Origin: Alphaproteobacteria bacterium
Lineage (GTDB): Bacteria; Pseudomonadota; Alphaproteobacteria; Micropepsales; Micropepsaceae
Assembly: GCA_019247845.1 (NCBI GenBank)
Contig: JAFBAL010000047.1
Coordinates: 1-56,762 of the forward strand
Direction of reading: 5' to 3'
Length of the DNA stretch: 56,762 nucleotides
Shown here: piece by piece, positions 47,074 through 55,604 of the stretch
Layout of the letters: every line of letters starts with the position of its first letter
How positions within the stretch are numbered: the stretch's first letter is position 1
Translations under genes and position numbers: made by a program
Notes under the pieces: generated by a model
Database searches by the model: none
Seen by the model: the letters and a program-made list of their open reading frames with translations, nothing else
Told to the model about the DNA's origin: nothing

Positions 47074-48195
47074 ATGCTTTTCCTTCACATCGGCACGCAC
47101 AAGACGGGCACCTCCGCGCTTCAGACCTTCCTCACCCGCCGCGGCGCCGAGCTCGACCGGTGCGGCGTGCACTATGTCCGCGCGGGGCTGGGCCAGGGCA
47201 TCGCGCATCACTCGCTGTCCTGGGCGGTGCGCGGCCAGTATATCGGCGAGCACGCGGTGTGGGACGAGGCGCGCGCCGAGATCGCCGCGCACAGCCGCAT
47301 GCCCACGGTGATGAGCTCGGAAGCCTTCTGGTTCACCGATCCCGAGAAGCTCGCGCCCGAGCTCAAGGACGTCGGCCCCATCCGCATCGTCGCCTATCTG
47401 CGCCGCCAGGACCGCTATCTCCAGTCGCTCTACAAGCAGGCGGTGACCGGCGGGCGGCCGCAGAGCTTCGAGGACTGGTACGCGAAGACCGGCAAGCGCG
47501 GCGACTATTTGAGCGTCGTGCGCCGCTGGGCCGAGGTCTTCGGGGCGCAGAACATCCTGCTGCGCGCCTATGACCGCGCGAGCGGGCGCATCGACGTGAC
47601 CGAGGATTTCTTCCAGGCGGTCGGCGTCGACGTCGCCCCGGTGCTGGCGCAGCGCAAGCGCCAGGCGCACAACCCGTCGCCCCGGCTCGAGCTGCTCGAG
47701 CTCTATCGCGCCGTCAACCAGTCCGGCATCGAGCTGCCGCGCGACAAGCTGTTCTGGCCGGTGATGGGCGGGCATACGCAATACCATCGCTCGGCCGACA
47801 TCCTGGATTACGAGCACTCGGCCCGGCTGCTGAAGGACTTCGCCGACGGCAACGCGGCGCTGGAGCGCGAGTTCAACCGCGATGCCTCGGTGCCGCTGTT
47901 CCCCGCGCTCGTCCCGTTCGAGATGCCGGAGTTCTGGGACTGGCGCAGCCCCGAATACCAGCGCATGGCGGCGGAGTTCATGGACGCGCTGATCAAGGCG
48001 GCGCGCTCGGGCGAGACGCGTTCGGACAACGAGCGCAGGAACAAGAAGCCGCGCGACGCGCGCCTCAGCCGCGAGGAGCGCGTGGCAAGGCGCAAGGCGG
48101 CGCGGGCCAAGGCCGGCGAGAGCGGCGGAGACGGCGGCGGCAGAGACGGTGGCGGCGGGGACGACGACGGCAACGGCGAGGGCGAAGAGGCCTGA
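47074..48195 (+). CDS. Sulfotransferase-like protein, second of a divergent pair
   Basis: A 373-residue paralogue of the previous gene: MLFLHIGTHKTGTSALQTFL is the PAPS-binding loop, and GIAHHSLSWAVRGQYIGEHA, VAYLRRQDRYLQSLYKQAVT and AHNPSPRLELLELYRAVNQ match it segment by segment. The C-terminal 60 residues are Lys/Arg then Gly/Asp rich and encoded by simple repeats. ATG 47074 begins right at the P-loop; an in-frame ATG 47032 adds 14 residues. 93 bases separate the two divergent starts. Followed 5 bases later by a third sulfotransferase-like gene. Confidence 0.85.
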   Translation: MLFLHIGTHKTGTSALQTFLTRRGAELDRCGVHYVRAGLGQGIAHHSLSWAVRGQYIGEHAVWDEARAEIAAHSRMPTVMSSEAFWFTDPEKLAPELKDVGPIRIVAYLRRQDRYLQSLYKQAVTGGRPQSFEDWYAKTGKRGDYLSVVRRWAEVFGAQNILLRAYDRASGRIDVTEDFFQAVGVDVAPVLAQRKRQAHNPSPRLELLELYRAVNQSGIELPRDKLFWPVMGGHTQYHRSADILDYEHSARLLKDFADGNAALEREFNRDASVPLFPALVPFEMPEFWDWRSPEYQRMAAEFMDALIKAARSGETRSDNERRNKKPRDARLSREERVARRKAARAKAGESGGDGGGRDGGGGDDDGNGEGEEA

Positions 48196-48200
48196 CGCCG

Positions 48201-48935
48201 ATGCACGAATTCGAGAGCTTCGTCTATCTCGACACCGAGAAGACGGGATCGACCTTCATCTCGCAGCTGCTGAACGATTTCTCGTCCGAGAGGTCGCTGG
48301 TGCAGAAGCATCACCGCCCGATGGGCGCGGACTTCGATCCGAAGAAGTTCTATTTCATCTCGGTGCGCGATCCGCTCGACGCCTATCTCTCGCTCTATTC
48401 CTTCGGCTGCCAGCGGATGGGCAAGGTCTATGCCCATTTCCGCCGTCAGGGCCACGGCGAGTTCTACGACCGCACCGAAGAGGGCTTCAACGAGTGGCTT
48501 CATTTCATGCTGAAGCCCAAGAACGCGGGCCCGCTCGGCGACCGCTATCAGGACGCGGCCGACGGGCGCATCGCCGAGCTGCTCGGCTTCCAGTCGTACC
48601 GCTACCTGAGGCTCGCGATCCCCGACGCGGAAGCCAAGCTCGCGGATTGCACGACCGAGGAGGACATCCGCACCGTCTTCAAGGCGAACAAGCTGCCCAG
48701 GTTCTCCGTCCGCCACGAGAGCTTCGTCGAGGACCTGTGCCGGCTGCTGTCGGGACCGCTGGCCCATGCGGTCAAGGATCTGGATGCGGCGCTGGACTTC
48801 GTGCGCACCGCCAAGCCGCTCAACACGTCCAAGCGCGTCGACAAGGAAAGCGACGACAAGTTCCGCATCAAGACGCGCCTGCGCGCGCGGCTGGAAGAGC
48901 GCGAATGGCTGATGGCGGAAGTGTTCGGCTATTAG
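48201..48935 (+). CDS. Sulfotransferase family protein
   Basis: A 244-residue third member: FVYLDTEKTGSTFISQLLND is the PAPS-binding P-loop (EKTGSTF), and VRDPLDAYLSLYSFGCQRM is the 3'-phosphate-binding segment with the RDP motif. It resembles sulfotransferases of family 2-like type more than its neighbours. It follows the previous gene by 5 bases and ends 100 bases before the convergent PBP gene, so the three may modify one product, such as a surface glycan. Substrate unknown. Confidence 0.85.
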   Translation: MHEFESFVYLDTEKTGSTFISQLLNDFSSERSLVQKHHRPMGADFDPKKFYFISVRDPLDAYLSLYSFGCQRMGKVYAHFRRQGHGEFYDRTEEGFNEWLHFMLKPKNAGPLGDRYQDAADGRIAELLGFQSYRYLRLAIPDAEAKLADCTTEEDIRTVFKANKLPRFSVRHESFVEDLCRLLSGPLAHAVKDLDAALDFVRTAKPLNTSKRVDKESDDKFRIKTRLRARLEEREWLMAEVFGY

Positions 48936-48942
48936 GGCGGGT

Positions 48943-48963
48943 TGATCCACTATCGGTGGATCA
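48943..48963. other. Hairpin between convergent genes
   Basis: TGATCCAC (48943-48950) and GTGGATCA (48956-48963) form a perfect 8-base stem with a 5-base loop in the short gap between convergent genes. No T run follows on either strand, so I do not call it a terminator with confidence. Confidence 0.5.
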
Positions 48964-49035
48964 TCCCCGGCGATCCGAACTCGTCGGGCTCCCGGTGCAT
49001 GGTCGGCCGGACCGGAGAAGCCGGCCCTTCAACCC

Positions 49036-51210
49036 TCAATTCCCATCGTCGTCGTCGTCGTCGCGCTGCTCGCGTTCCTGGTCCGCGTTGGGATCGGCGG
49101 GCTGGGCGACGGAGGGCGGCGGCGGGGGCGGCGGCGTGCGGCGGCTCTCGTCGCGGCCGAACAGCCAGTCGAAGAAGTTGCGGCGGTCGCTGCGCGGGCG
49201 CGCCTCGCGCTCGTGCTGCTCGCGGTCGGCGCTCGCGTCGGGCGCCATCGAGACGGCGGCGTTGCCGCTCTCGTCGTCGCCGGTCGTCACGGGCTCGGAC
49301 CCCGAGGCGTCCAGCATGGTGTCGACGTCGGTCACCGGCGCCTGCGGCGACGACTTGTCGAGCGGCGTCGACGCCTTGCCCTTTTCGGCCTCGGTCATCA
49401 CGCTGCGCCAGATCTGCGCCGGCAGGCTGCCGCCGGTGACCGACTTCATCGGCGTCGAGTCGTCGTTGCCGATCCAGACGCTCGCCACGTAGTCGGCGGT
49501 GAAGCCGACGAACCAGGCGTCGTGATAATCCTGCGTCGTGCCGGTCTTGCCCGCGGCCTCGTGGCCGGTCAGCGAGGCGCCGCGGCCGGTGCCCTCGGTC
49601 ACCACGCCGTAGAGCATCGCCACCAGGTCCTTGTCGACGTGCTCGGCGATGATGCGCTGCGGCTCGGGCGCGGTGCGGCGCCACAGCACCTGGCCGCCGG
49701 CGCGGTCGACCTCGGTCACGAAATAGGGCTCGACCGCATAGCCGCCGCTGGCGAAGGCGGCGTAGGCGGTGGTGAGCTCGATCGGCGTCACCTCCGACGT
49801 GCCGAGCGCGAGCGAGGCGTTCTGCTCCAGCGGCGATTGGATGCCGCAGCGCGCCGCCGCGTCGACGATGGTGGAGATGCCGACTTCCTGCGCCAGGTTG
49901 GCGGTGATGGTGTTGACCGAATGCGCCAGCGCGTCGGCCAAGGTCAGCGTGCCGTAGGAGCGGCCGCCGAAATTCGTCGGCGTCCAGCCGTCGATGTCCA
50001 CGGGCTCGTCGTCGCGCACGTCCCACGGCGTCAAGCCGGCCTCGAGCGCGGCCAGATAGACGAAGGGCTTGAAGGCCGAGCCCGGCTGGCGGTGCGCCTG
50101 GGTCGCGCGGTTGAAGGTGCTCTCGGCATAGTCGGTGCCGCCGAGCAGGGCGACCACCGCGCCGTCGGTCTTCATCACCACGACGGCGGCCTCGCTGGCA
50201 TGCATCTTCCGCCCCGACTTGCGCAAGGTCTTGAGCGCCGCGTTGCGCGCTGCGTCCTCGATATGCGGCTCCAGCGTGGTGTGCACGATCAGGTCGCTGG
50301 TGGGCGCCACGCCGTTCACGGTGGCGCGCTTCATCGCCTCGTCGGCGGCGGTGTCGAGATAGAAGTTGCGCGAATCCATCGCGCCGCGGTCGGCGACCTG
50401 CGCCGGCGCCGCGATCCCGGCCGCCGCTTCCTTTTCGCCGATCGCGCCGGTCTCGACCATGGTGTTGAGCACGCGCGTGGCGCGGGTCTGCGCCTTGGCG
50501 AGATCGCGGCGCGGCGAGAACACCGATGGCGCGCGGGTCAAGGTCGCCAGCATCGCGGCCTCGGGCAAGGTGAGCTCGCGCGCCGACTTGTTGAAATAGA
50601 CATGCGCCGCGCCGTCGACGCCGTAGGCGCCCGAGCCCAGATAGATGCGGTTCAGGTAGAGCTCGAGGATCTGCGTCTTGGACAGCGACTTCTCGAGCTG
50701 GGCGGCCTCGAACAGCTCGGTCCATTTGCGCGCCAGGGTGCGCTCCTGGCTGGTGAAGACGATCTTGGCGGTCTGCTGGGTGATGGTCGAGCCGCCGGCG
50801 ACGACGTGGCCTTTCTTGATGTTGGCGAGCGACGCGCGCACCAGCCCGCGCACGTCGATGCCGTGATGCTCGTAGAAGCGGCGGTCCTCCATGGCGATGA
50901 AGGCGGCGGGCAGATAGGGCGGCATCTCGGCGAGGTGCAGCCGGTCGCCGATGATCGCGCCGCGATGGCCGACCTCGTGTCCGTTGGTGTCCAGGAAGGT
51001 GAAGGCGAGCGGGCGATTGACGGTGTAGAGGTCGACATGGGGGTCGAGCGGCGGGGCGAAGGTCGAAAGCACCGTGGGCAGAAGCGCCAGCGCCGCCAGC
51101 GGCAGCGCCGCGATCAGCACGATCAGCGCCGCCGCGCGCGCGATGCCGCGGCGCCGCTCCGACAGCCAGCGGCCGATATCCTCGAAAAAGCTCAGAAGTG
51201 CCTCGCCCAT
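49036..51210 (-). CDS. Class A penicillin-binding protein, PBP1A-like
   Basis: A 724-residue bifunctional peptidoglycan synthase anchored by one N-terminal membrane helix (about residues 24-48). The glycosyltransferase domain (GT51) has its catalytic Glu108 in AMEDRRFYEHHGID and GSTITQQTAK. The transpeptidase domain has Ser378 and Lys381 in GSAFKPF, the SVN triad at 431-433, and KTGTT at 555. The end (residues about 650-724) is low complexity: acidic, Pro-rich, closing with a run of Asp from a trinucleotide repeat, unlike most family members. Shorter than PBP1a of E. coli (about 850) since the OB-type insert is absent. Minus-strand start 51210. Confidence 0.95.
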   Translation of the reverse strand: MGEALLSFFEDIGRWLSERRRGIARAAALIVLIAALPLAALALLPTVLSTFAPPLDPHVDLYTVNRPLAFTFLDTNGHEVGHRGAIIGDRLHLAEMPPYLPAAFIAMEDRRFYEHHGIDVRGLVRASLANIKKGHVVAGGSTITQQTAKIVFTSQERTLARKWTELFEAAQLEKSLSKTQILELYLNRIYLGSGAYGVDGAAHVYFNKSARELTLPEAAMLATLTRAPSVFSPRRDLAKAQTRATRVLNTMVETGAIGEKEAAAGIAAPAQVADRGAMDSRNFYLDTAADEAMKRATVNGVAPTSDLIVHTTLEPHIEDAARNAALKTLRKSGRKMHASEAAVVVMKTDGAVVALLGGTDYAESTFNRATQAHRQPGSAFKPFVYLAALEAGLTPWDVRDDEPVDIDGWTPTNFGGRSYGTLTLADALAHSVNTITANLAQEVGISTIVDAAARCGIQSPLEQNASLALGTSEVTPIELTTAYAAFASGGYAVEPYFVTEVDRAGGQVLWRRTAPEPQRIIAEHVDKDLVAMLYGVVTEGTGRGASLTGHEAAGKTGTTQDYHDAWFVGFTADYVASVWIGNDDSTPMKSVTGGSLPAQIWRSVMTEAEKGKASTPLDKSSPQAPVTDVDTMLDASGSEPVTTGDDESGNAAVSMAPDASADREQHEREARPRSDRRNFFDWLFGRDESRRTPPPPPPPSVAQPADPNADQEREQRDDDDDDGN

Positions 51211-51516
51211 CGCAAGCCGCTGTTCGCCCCTTTAAGGCGCGCTTCCTCGCCGAACTTTGGGGCCAATTCAAGGCCTTAACGGTGCTCGCGGCGTCCGGTT
51301 GCCGGTTCGGTGTCATGCGCGCGGGGCAGGGCGGCGGGCGCGGCTGCGCATGACGAAACCGTCATGCGCGAGGGCTTCCAACGTGGCCGGCGACTCGGCG
51401 GCTTGGTCGGCGACTCGCCGGGCCGGAAATTCCTTTCGGACGTGACGCGCGTCACGGCGGCGGGCCCCGCACCGGCGCTACCAATCTCCCCGCGACATTC
51501 GAACAGGGGAACGACG
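51211..51516. promoter_or_regulatory. Control region with two palindromes upstream of the gene at 51517
   Basis: 306 bases without a gene. A perfect 10-base inverted repeat, GCGCATGACG (51346-51355) with CGTCATGCGC (51360-51369), loop AAAC, and a perfect 16-base palindrome CGTGACGCGCGTCACG (51441-51456) lie here. The second resembles CRP/FNR-family sites (TGA-N6-TCA type) and sits 61 bases before ATG 51517. The PBP promoter must also be near 51220. Regulator identity is inferred. Confidence 0.6.
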
Positions 51517-51822
51517 ATGGCCGCGCCCAACGTGATCATCAAGCAGGCCGACCCGCAGCCGGGTCCCGCGACGGGCTCGATCTACGACGTCAACCTGCCG
51601 GCGACGCAGACGCCGATCATGAACGCGCAGAGCGGTCCACCGTGGTCCGTCTATCTGCCGCCCGGAACCTACGCCTTCGTCGGCTCCGCTTCCGGCCTCG
51701 GGCCGTTCGGGAAGGTCACCGTCGCGAAGGCGAGCGACAGCACGCCCATCGGAACCGGCGACTGGAAGATCGACGCCGCCAAGCGCGTCGCCGGCGTCCA
51801 AGTGCACTTCGTCGTGGAATAG
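51517..51822 (+). CDS. Small protein preceding the beta-barrel gene
   Basis: A 101-residue protein; GGGGA precedes ATG 51517. The N-terminus (MAAPNVIIKQADPQPGPATG) has no signal peptide, and the remainder is beta-strand and glycine/proline turn rich (PPGTYAFVGSASGLGPFGKV). I recognise no family. It is 9 bases before the next gene, presumably co-transcribed, and both genes are likely made together with the palindromic control region upstream. Role unknown; an adaptor or chaperone for the partner would be a guess. Confidence 0.68.
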   Translation: MAAPNVIIKQADPQPGPATGSIYDVNLPATQTPIMNAQSGPPWSVYLPPGTYAFVGSASGLGPFGKVTVAKASDSTPIGTGDWKIDAAKRVAGVQVHFVVE

Positions 51823-51831
51823 GAGGAGGCG

Positions 51832-52983
51832 ATGAAGCAGGCAGCAATCGCAGCACTGGCCTTGGCGATGGCCGCGACAGCGGCGAAAGCAGACGACGTG
51901 CAGCGCCTCTCCGACAGCGCCAATCCCGGCGGCCAGATCCTGGCGGACAAGCCGACCTTCCAGGCGACGCTGAACACCGACGAAAAGACCGCGTCGATCA
52001 CCGGCACGTTCAACCTGAAGCCGTTCGGCCGCGAGCCCGAGAAGGACTATCTCTCCTTCACCATCCAGACGCCCCAGTCGCAGGGCCAGAACTACACCAA
52101 CACGGTGACCCTGGACGGCCTGACCAAGGCGACCACGCTGTCGCTCAAATTCATCCACAGCTGGGGCGGCTTCGTGCGGGGATCGTCGGAGGCGACGTTC
52201 GCCTCGCCGTCCTGGCAGACGGCATGCTGGGATCTGTTCAAGCAGGCCACGTCCGACCTCCACAGCCCCCAACCGTTCAAGACCTGCGATGCGGGCTTCT
52301 TGAAGGACATCACGGCCGATCGCGCGACGCGCGACGAGGCGGCGCGCGTCCAAGGCGCGTCGTCCACGACCGTGGCGCAGAACAAGGCGCTCGAGGACAA
52401 GCTCGCCAAGGAGCTCGACGACCTGAACAAGAACGTGCTGCCGGTGCCCGCCGATCTCTGGATCGTGAGCCTGGGCGGCAGCGTCGGCTACGAGCAGCAC
52501 AATTACTACGATCCGGTGACGCTGGCTGCGGGCTCGCTCGACAAGACGCCGTGGCAGGCGAGCGCGTCGCTCGGCTATGTGCCGAAGGAGCTCCCTGTGT
52601 CCTTCAATCTGTCCGCCAAATACCAGGAGTCCTATCTCGACGGCGGCAACGGCACGACGCAGACCAAGTGCATCAATTCGGGCGCCACCTGCGTCAACGG
52701 CTTCATCGGCGCGCCCCTGCTGCACGACAAGGCGCTGATCGGGGCCGATATCCGCTGGATCGGCAATCTGTCGGCGTTCGGCATCCCGTTCGGCCTCGAC
52801 CCCGGCGTCACCTACGACGCGATCGGCGGCCAGACCGCGGTGCAGGTGCCGCTCTATCTGCTGACCTTCAAGGACGACAAGGGCGCGGAGCATCTCAGCG
52901 GCGGCATCCGCTACGACTGGACCAGCACGACCCACGTCTCGACCGTCGGCATCTTCGTGTCGACCGCCTTCAGCCTGTTCTAG
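51832..52983 (+). CDS. Outer-membrane-type beta-barrel protein
   Basis: A 383-residue exported protein with signal peptide (MKQAAIAALALAMAATAAKA). The mature part alternates polar/hydrophobic residues, with SASLGYVPKELPVSFNLSAK and YQESYLDGG type strands, and ends in STAFSLF, a terminal Phe that fits the outer-membrane targeting rule. A middle segment (residues about 150-200, TRDEAARVQGASSTTVAQNKALED) looks like a coiled coil outside the barrel. No named family. Function unknown; a strong intrinsic terminator follows, so this gene closes the unit with the small protein before it. Confidence 0.72.
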   Translation: MKQAAIAALALAMAATAAKADDVQRLSDSANPGGQILADKPTFQATLNTDEKTASITGTFNLKPFGREPEKDYLSFTIQTPQSQGQNYTNTVTLDGLTKATTLSLKFIHSWGGFVRGSSEATFASPSWQTACWDLFKQATSDLHSPQPFKTCDAGFLKDITADRATRDEAARVQGASSTTVAQNKALEDKLAKELDDLNKNVLPVPADLWIVSLGGSVGYEQHNYYDPVTLAAGSLDKTPWQASASLGYVPKELPVSFNLSAKYQESYLDGGNGTTQTKCINSGATCVNGFIGAPLLHDKALIGADIRWIGNLSAFGIPFGLDPGVTYDAIGGQTAVQVPLYLLTFKDDKGAEHLSGGIRYDWTSTTHVSTVGIFVSTAFSLF

Positions 52984-53017
52984 CGCCCGCGCCCGACTCC
53001 CCGGTCGCGGGCAGCGC

Positions 53018-53057
53018 GCCGCCGCGGTTCCCCTTGCGCCGCGGCGGCGGCTTTTTT
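53018..53057 (+). terminator. Intrinsic terminator after the beta-barrel gene
   Basis: GCCGCCGCGG (53018-53027) and CCGCGGCGGC (53039-53048) form a perfect 10-base stem with an 11-base loop, followed by six T (53052-53057). It is 34 bases after the stop codon at 52983. Confidence 0.93.
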
Positions 53058-53332
53058 CGGGGGATGGGCGCGCGGTTATACTCATTCCGCGGATTGAGTA
53101 TTACCGCCGCCCGTCGCGCACTCCGGCAGCCGCCGAAAAATTTTTCCGCCATGCTGCGATGCAGCAATTCGCGCTTCCGGCCGGGCGTCATTTTTATTCC
53201 GCAATTGGGATCAATCCTTTGGCTGCGATTTTGGCCCTCGAAAATATTTTTCATGACGCCTCTTGAACCGTCACGGTCGAAATCCCAAATCACCCATATC
53301 CCCACAATTGCATCAGGACAGGAACGGCTCCC
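53058..53332. other. AT-rich gene-free region before the secreted protein gene
   Basis: 275 bases with no supported gene, markedly AT-richer than anything around. It contains ATACTCA (53078-53084) inverted with TGAGTAT (53095-53101), a 9-base AAAAATTTTT-type palindrome near 53137, GCTGC-GAT-GCAGC, and TTTTTATTCC and AAAATATTTTT runs. It is more than a promoter would need for the gene at 53333. A small RNA, binding region for a nucleoid protein or a junction of foreign DNA are all possible; none is shown. Confidence 0.5.
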
Positions 53333-53977
53333 ATGAGAACCGCTCTTACGCTCACGCTCGCCTGCGCCGTGACGGCCGGCGCCGCCACAGCCGCCGCTGC
53401 CACTGCCGCCGCCGCCACTGCTGGCGCCGCGGCTGCTGCCGCCACTCCCGCCGCGGCGGCGAAGTGCTCGCCGCTCGCGGCGGTGCTGAAGGCGGCGCCG
53501 AAATTCGCCGACTACGAGGCGCATGCCTTCGCCGGCCCGCACGTCGCGCCGCGCGTCCATGCCAGCCGCGAGGCCTGGCAGTACCGCACCAATCTGCGCG
53601 ACGCCGCCAAGGCCGGCCCCAACTTCGCCGGGCGCTACACGCTCGCGGGCTGGGGCTGCGGCACGGGCTGCCTCGACTGGGGCGTGGTCGACCAGGCCAA
53701 CGGCAAGGTGACCTTCGACGGCAGGATCCGCACGATCGAGAACCTGACCGACGTGTGGCCGATCAACGATCCCGTCACCGGGCACTATGCGGCGCTCGGC
53801 GCCAACGCGGCCGACTTCGACACGCTGCTCTTCCGCAAGGACAGCGACCTGCTCGTGATGCTCGGCGCGCCCGGCGGCGACGAGGCGCAGAGCGGCATCC
53901 ACTGGCTGCGCTGGACCGGCGCGCGCTTCGAAAGCCTGCGCTTCGTCGCGGCGGGCGCGATCTGCCGCAAGGACTGA
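53333..53977 (+). CDS. Secreted protein with an Ala-rich N-terminus
   Basis: A 214-residue protein with a signal-type start (MRTALTLTLACAVTAGAATA) running into an Ala/Thr-rich linker to about residue 42. The mature domain has AGPNFAGRYTLAGWGCGTGC and LDWGVVDQANGKVTFDGRIR, then TLLFRKDSDLLVMLG; this GxNFAxHY...WGCGTGC pattern belongs to a widespread proteobacterial family of secreted proteins with unknown function, with the two cysteines likely bridged. It directly precedes the GTA genes (18 bases) but is not a usual GTA component. Confidence 0.78.
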   Translation: MRTALTLTLACAVTAGAATAAAATAAAATAGAAAAAATPAAAAKCSPLAAVLKAAPKFADYEAHAFAGPHVAPRVHASREAWQYRTNLRDAAKAGPNFAGRYTLAGWGCGTGCLDWGVVDQANGKVTFDGRIRTIENLTDVWPINDPVTGHYAALGANAADFDTLLFRKDSDLLVMLGAPGGDEAQSGIHWLRWTGARFESLRFVAAGAICRKD

Positions 53978-53995
53978 AATTCGAGGAAATCCGCA

Positions 53996-54394
53996 ATGTC
54001 TATCACCGCCCCTGCAACGGGACGCGGTCGCCTCAGCGCGACCGCGCCCGGCTTCTGGATCGGCCGCGAGGTCGACGACATCCCGTCCGGCTGGATGGAC
54101 CACAACATCAAGAGGCTTTTCGATGAGTGGAACAAGCAGATGATCAAGCTCGAAGACCTGAAGAACGGCTCGAACAAATCCGATTCGGCGAAGGAGCGCG
54201 AGCATGACGCGCGCACCTTGATGCAGCTGCAGCGCTCGCTCGACCATTTGATCAAGCTCGAAACCGGGCGCGCGGCCCTGCGCGCCAACAAGATGGCCAA
54301 CCGCAATGAAGGAGAGCGTGCCGCGCTTCAGCGCCAGCTGGATCAACTCACTGGACCCCGCAACGCGCCGCAGGTTTCTGGAGACGATGAATGA
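53996..54394 (+). CDS. GTA head gene g1, small-terminase-like
   Basis: A 132-residue helical, highly charged protein with long helices (RTLMQLQRSLDHLIKLETGR, then LRANKMANRNEGERAALQRQL). Position before a GTA-type large terminase and small basic/acidic helical composition fit gene g1 of alphaproteobacterial gene transfer agents, an atypical small terminase. Sequence alone does not prove this. It overlaps the next gene by 89 bases if that starts at ATG 54306 (or by 8 with ATG 54387). Confidence 0.65.
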   Translation: MSITAPATGRGRLSATAPGFWIGREVDDIPSGWMDHNIKRLFDEWNKQMIKLEDLKNGSNKSDSAKEREHDARTLMQLQRSLDHLIKLETGRAALRANKMANRNEGERAALQRQLDQLTGPRNAPQVSGDDE

Positions 54395-55601
54395 CGACAC
54401 GGCCGCATTTCTGCGCCGGCTCTGGACGTTCTGGGCGCGCGACGAGCAGCTCGCGCCGCCCGGCCGCTGGCGGGTCTGGCTCTATCTGGGCGGACGCGGC
54501 GCGGGCAAGACGCGAGCCGGCGCCGAATGGGTGGCGGGCGGCGTCAAGGCCAAACGCATGCGCCGCATCGCGCTCGTCGGCGCGACCTACAACGACGCGC
54601 GTGCGGTGATGATCGAAGGCGAATCCGGATTGCTGAGCGTGGCGGGTGCCGCGCAATACCAGCCCTCGAACCATCGCCTGCGCTGGCCTAACGGCGCGGT
54701 CGCGACGGTGCTGAGCGCCGAGGAGCCCGACGGCATCCGCGGCCATCAGTTCGACGCGGCGTGGTGCGACGAGTTCTGCAAATGGTCGCAGCCGGACGCC
54801 GCGCTCGACATGCTGCGCATGGCGCTTCGGCTGGGAAAGCAGCCGCGCATGGCGATCACCACGACGCCGCGCAATCTGCCCGCGCTCGCGCGGCTGATGG
54901 AGGCGCGCGGCACCAAGGTCACGCGCAGCTCGACGCGCGACAACGCGGCCAACCTCGCCCCGGGCTTCGTCGAGGATCTGGAGGCGCGCTACGGCGGCAC
55001 CAGGCTCGGCCGCCAGGAGCTCGACGCCGAGATCATCGCCGACGTCGAGAGCGCGCTGTGGAAGCGCGACTGGATCGAGCGCGGCCGCCTGCGCGCGGCG
55101 CCGGAACTCGTGCGCATCGTCGTCGCGGTCGATCCGCCTGCGACGTCGCACGGTGCGGCCTGCGGCATCGTGGTGGCGGGCCTGGGCGCGGACGGCAAGG
55201 GCTATGTGCTCGCCGACCGGTCGATGGCCGGCCTGACCCCGCTCGGCTGGTCGCAGCGCGTCGCCGAGGCCTTCGAGCTCTTCGACGCGGGCTGCATCGT
55301 GGCCGAAAGCAACCAGGGCGGCGAGATGGTCAAGGCCGTGCTCGTCGACCAGCTGAAGAACGCGCCGGTCAGGCTGGTCAACGCGCGCAAGTCCAAGACG
55401 GTGCGCGCCGAACCCGTCGCCCTGCTCTACGAGACCGGCCGCATCCATCACGTCGGCGTCTTCCCCGAGCTGGAGGACCAGCTCTGCAACTATGAAGCCC
55501 GAAAGAGGGGCGAAAGCCCCGACCGGCTCGACGCGCTCGTCTGGGCGCTGAGCGATCTGTTCCCGGTCGCCAAGGCCGGGCCGAGCATCAGAAAGGTCTA
55601 A
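54306..55601 (+). CDS. GTA/phage terminase large subunit
   Basis: A 431-residue DNA-packaging ATPase-nuclease. Walker A is LGGRGAGKTR (residues 61-70), Walker B is FDAAWCDEFCKW with Asp155-Glu156, and ITTTPRNLPAL is the coupling segment; the C-terminal nuclease shows IVVAVDPPATSH with its acidic residue, and later ESNQGGEMVKAVLVDQLK and PDRLDALVWALSDLF. The order and short length match GTA gene g2 type terminases. The start at 54306 gives a coding-looking N-terminus (SWINSLDPATRRRFLETMND); ATG 54387 is an alternative. It packages DNA into GTA heads in a headful manner in known systems. Confidence 0.92.
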   Translation: MKESVPRFSASWINSLDPATRRRFLETMNDDTAAFLRRLWTFWARDEQLAPPGRWRVWLYLGGRGAGKTRAGAEWVAGGVKAKRMRRIALVGATYNDARAVMIEGESGLLSVAGAAQYQPSNHRLRWPNGAVATVLSAEEPDGIRGHQFDAAWCDEFCKWSQPDAALDMLRMALRLGKQPRMAITTTPRNLPALARLMEARGTKVTRSSTRDNAANLAPGFVEDLEARYGGTRLGRQELDAEIIADVESALWKRDWIERGRLRAAPELVRIVVAVDPPATSHGAACGIVVAGLGADGKGYVLADRSMAGLTPLGWSQRVAEAFELFDAGCIVAESNQGGEMVKAVLVDQLKNAPVRLVNARKSKTVRAEPVALLYETGRIHHVGVFPELEDQLCNYEARKRGESPDRLDALVWALSDLFPVAKAGPSIRKV

Positions 55602-55604
55602 GCC

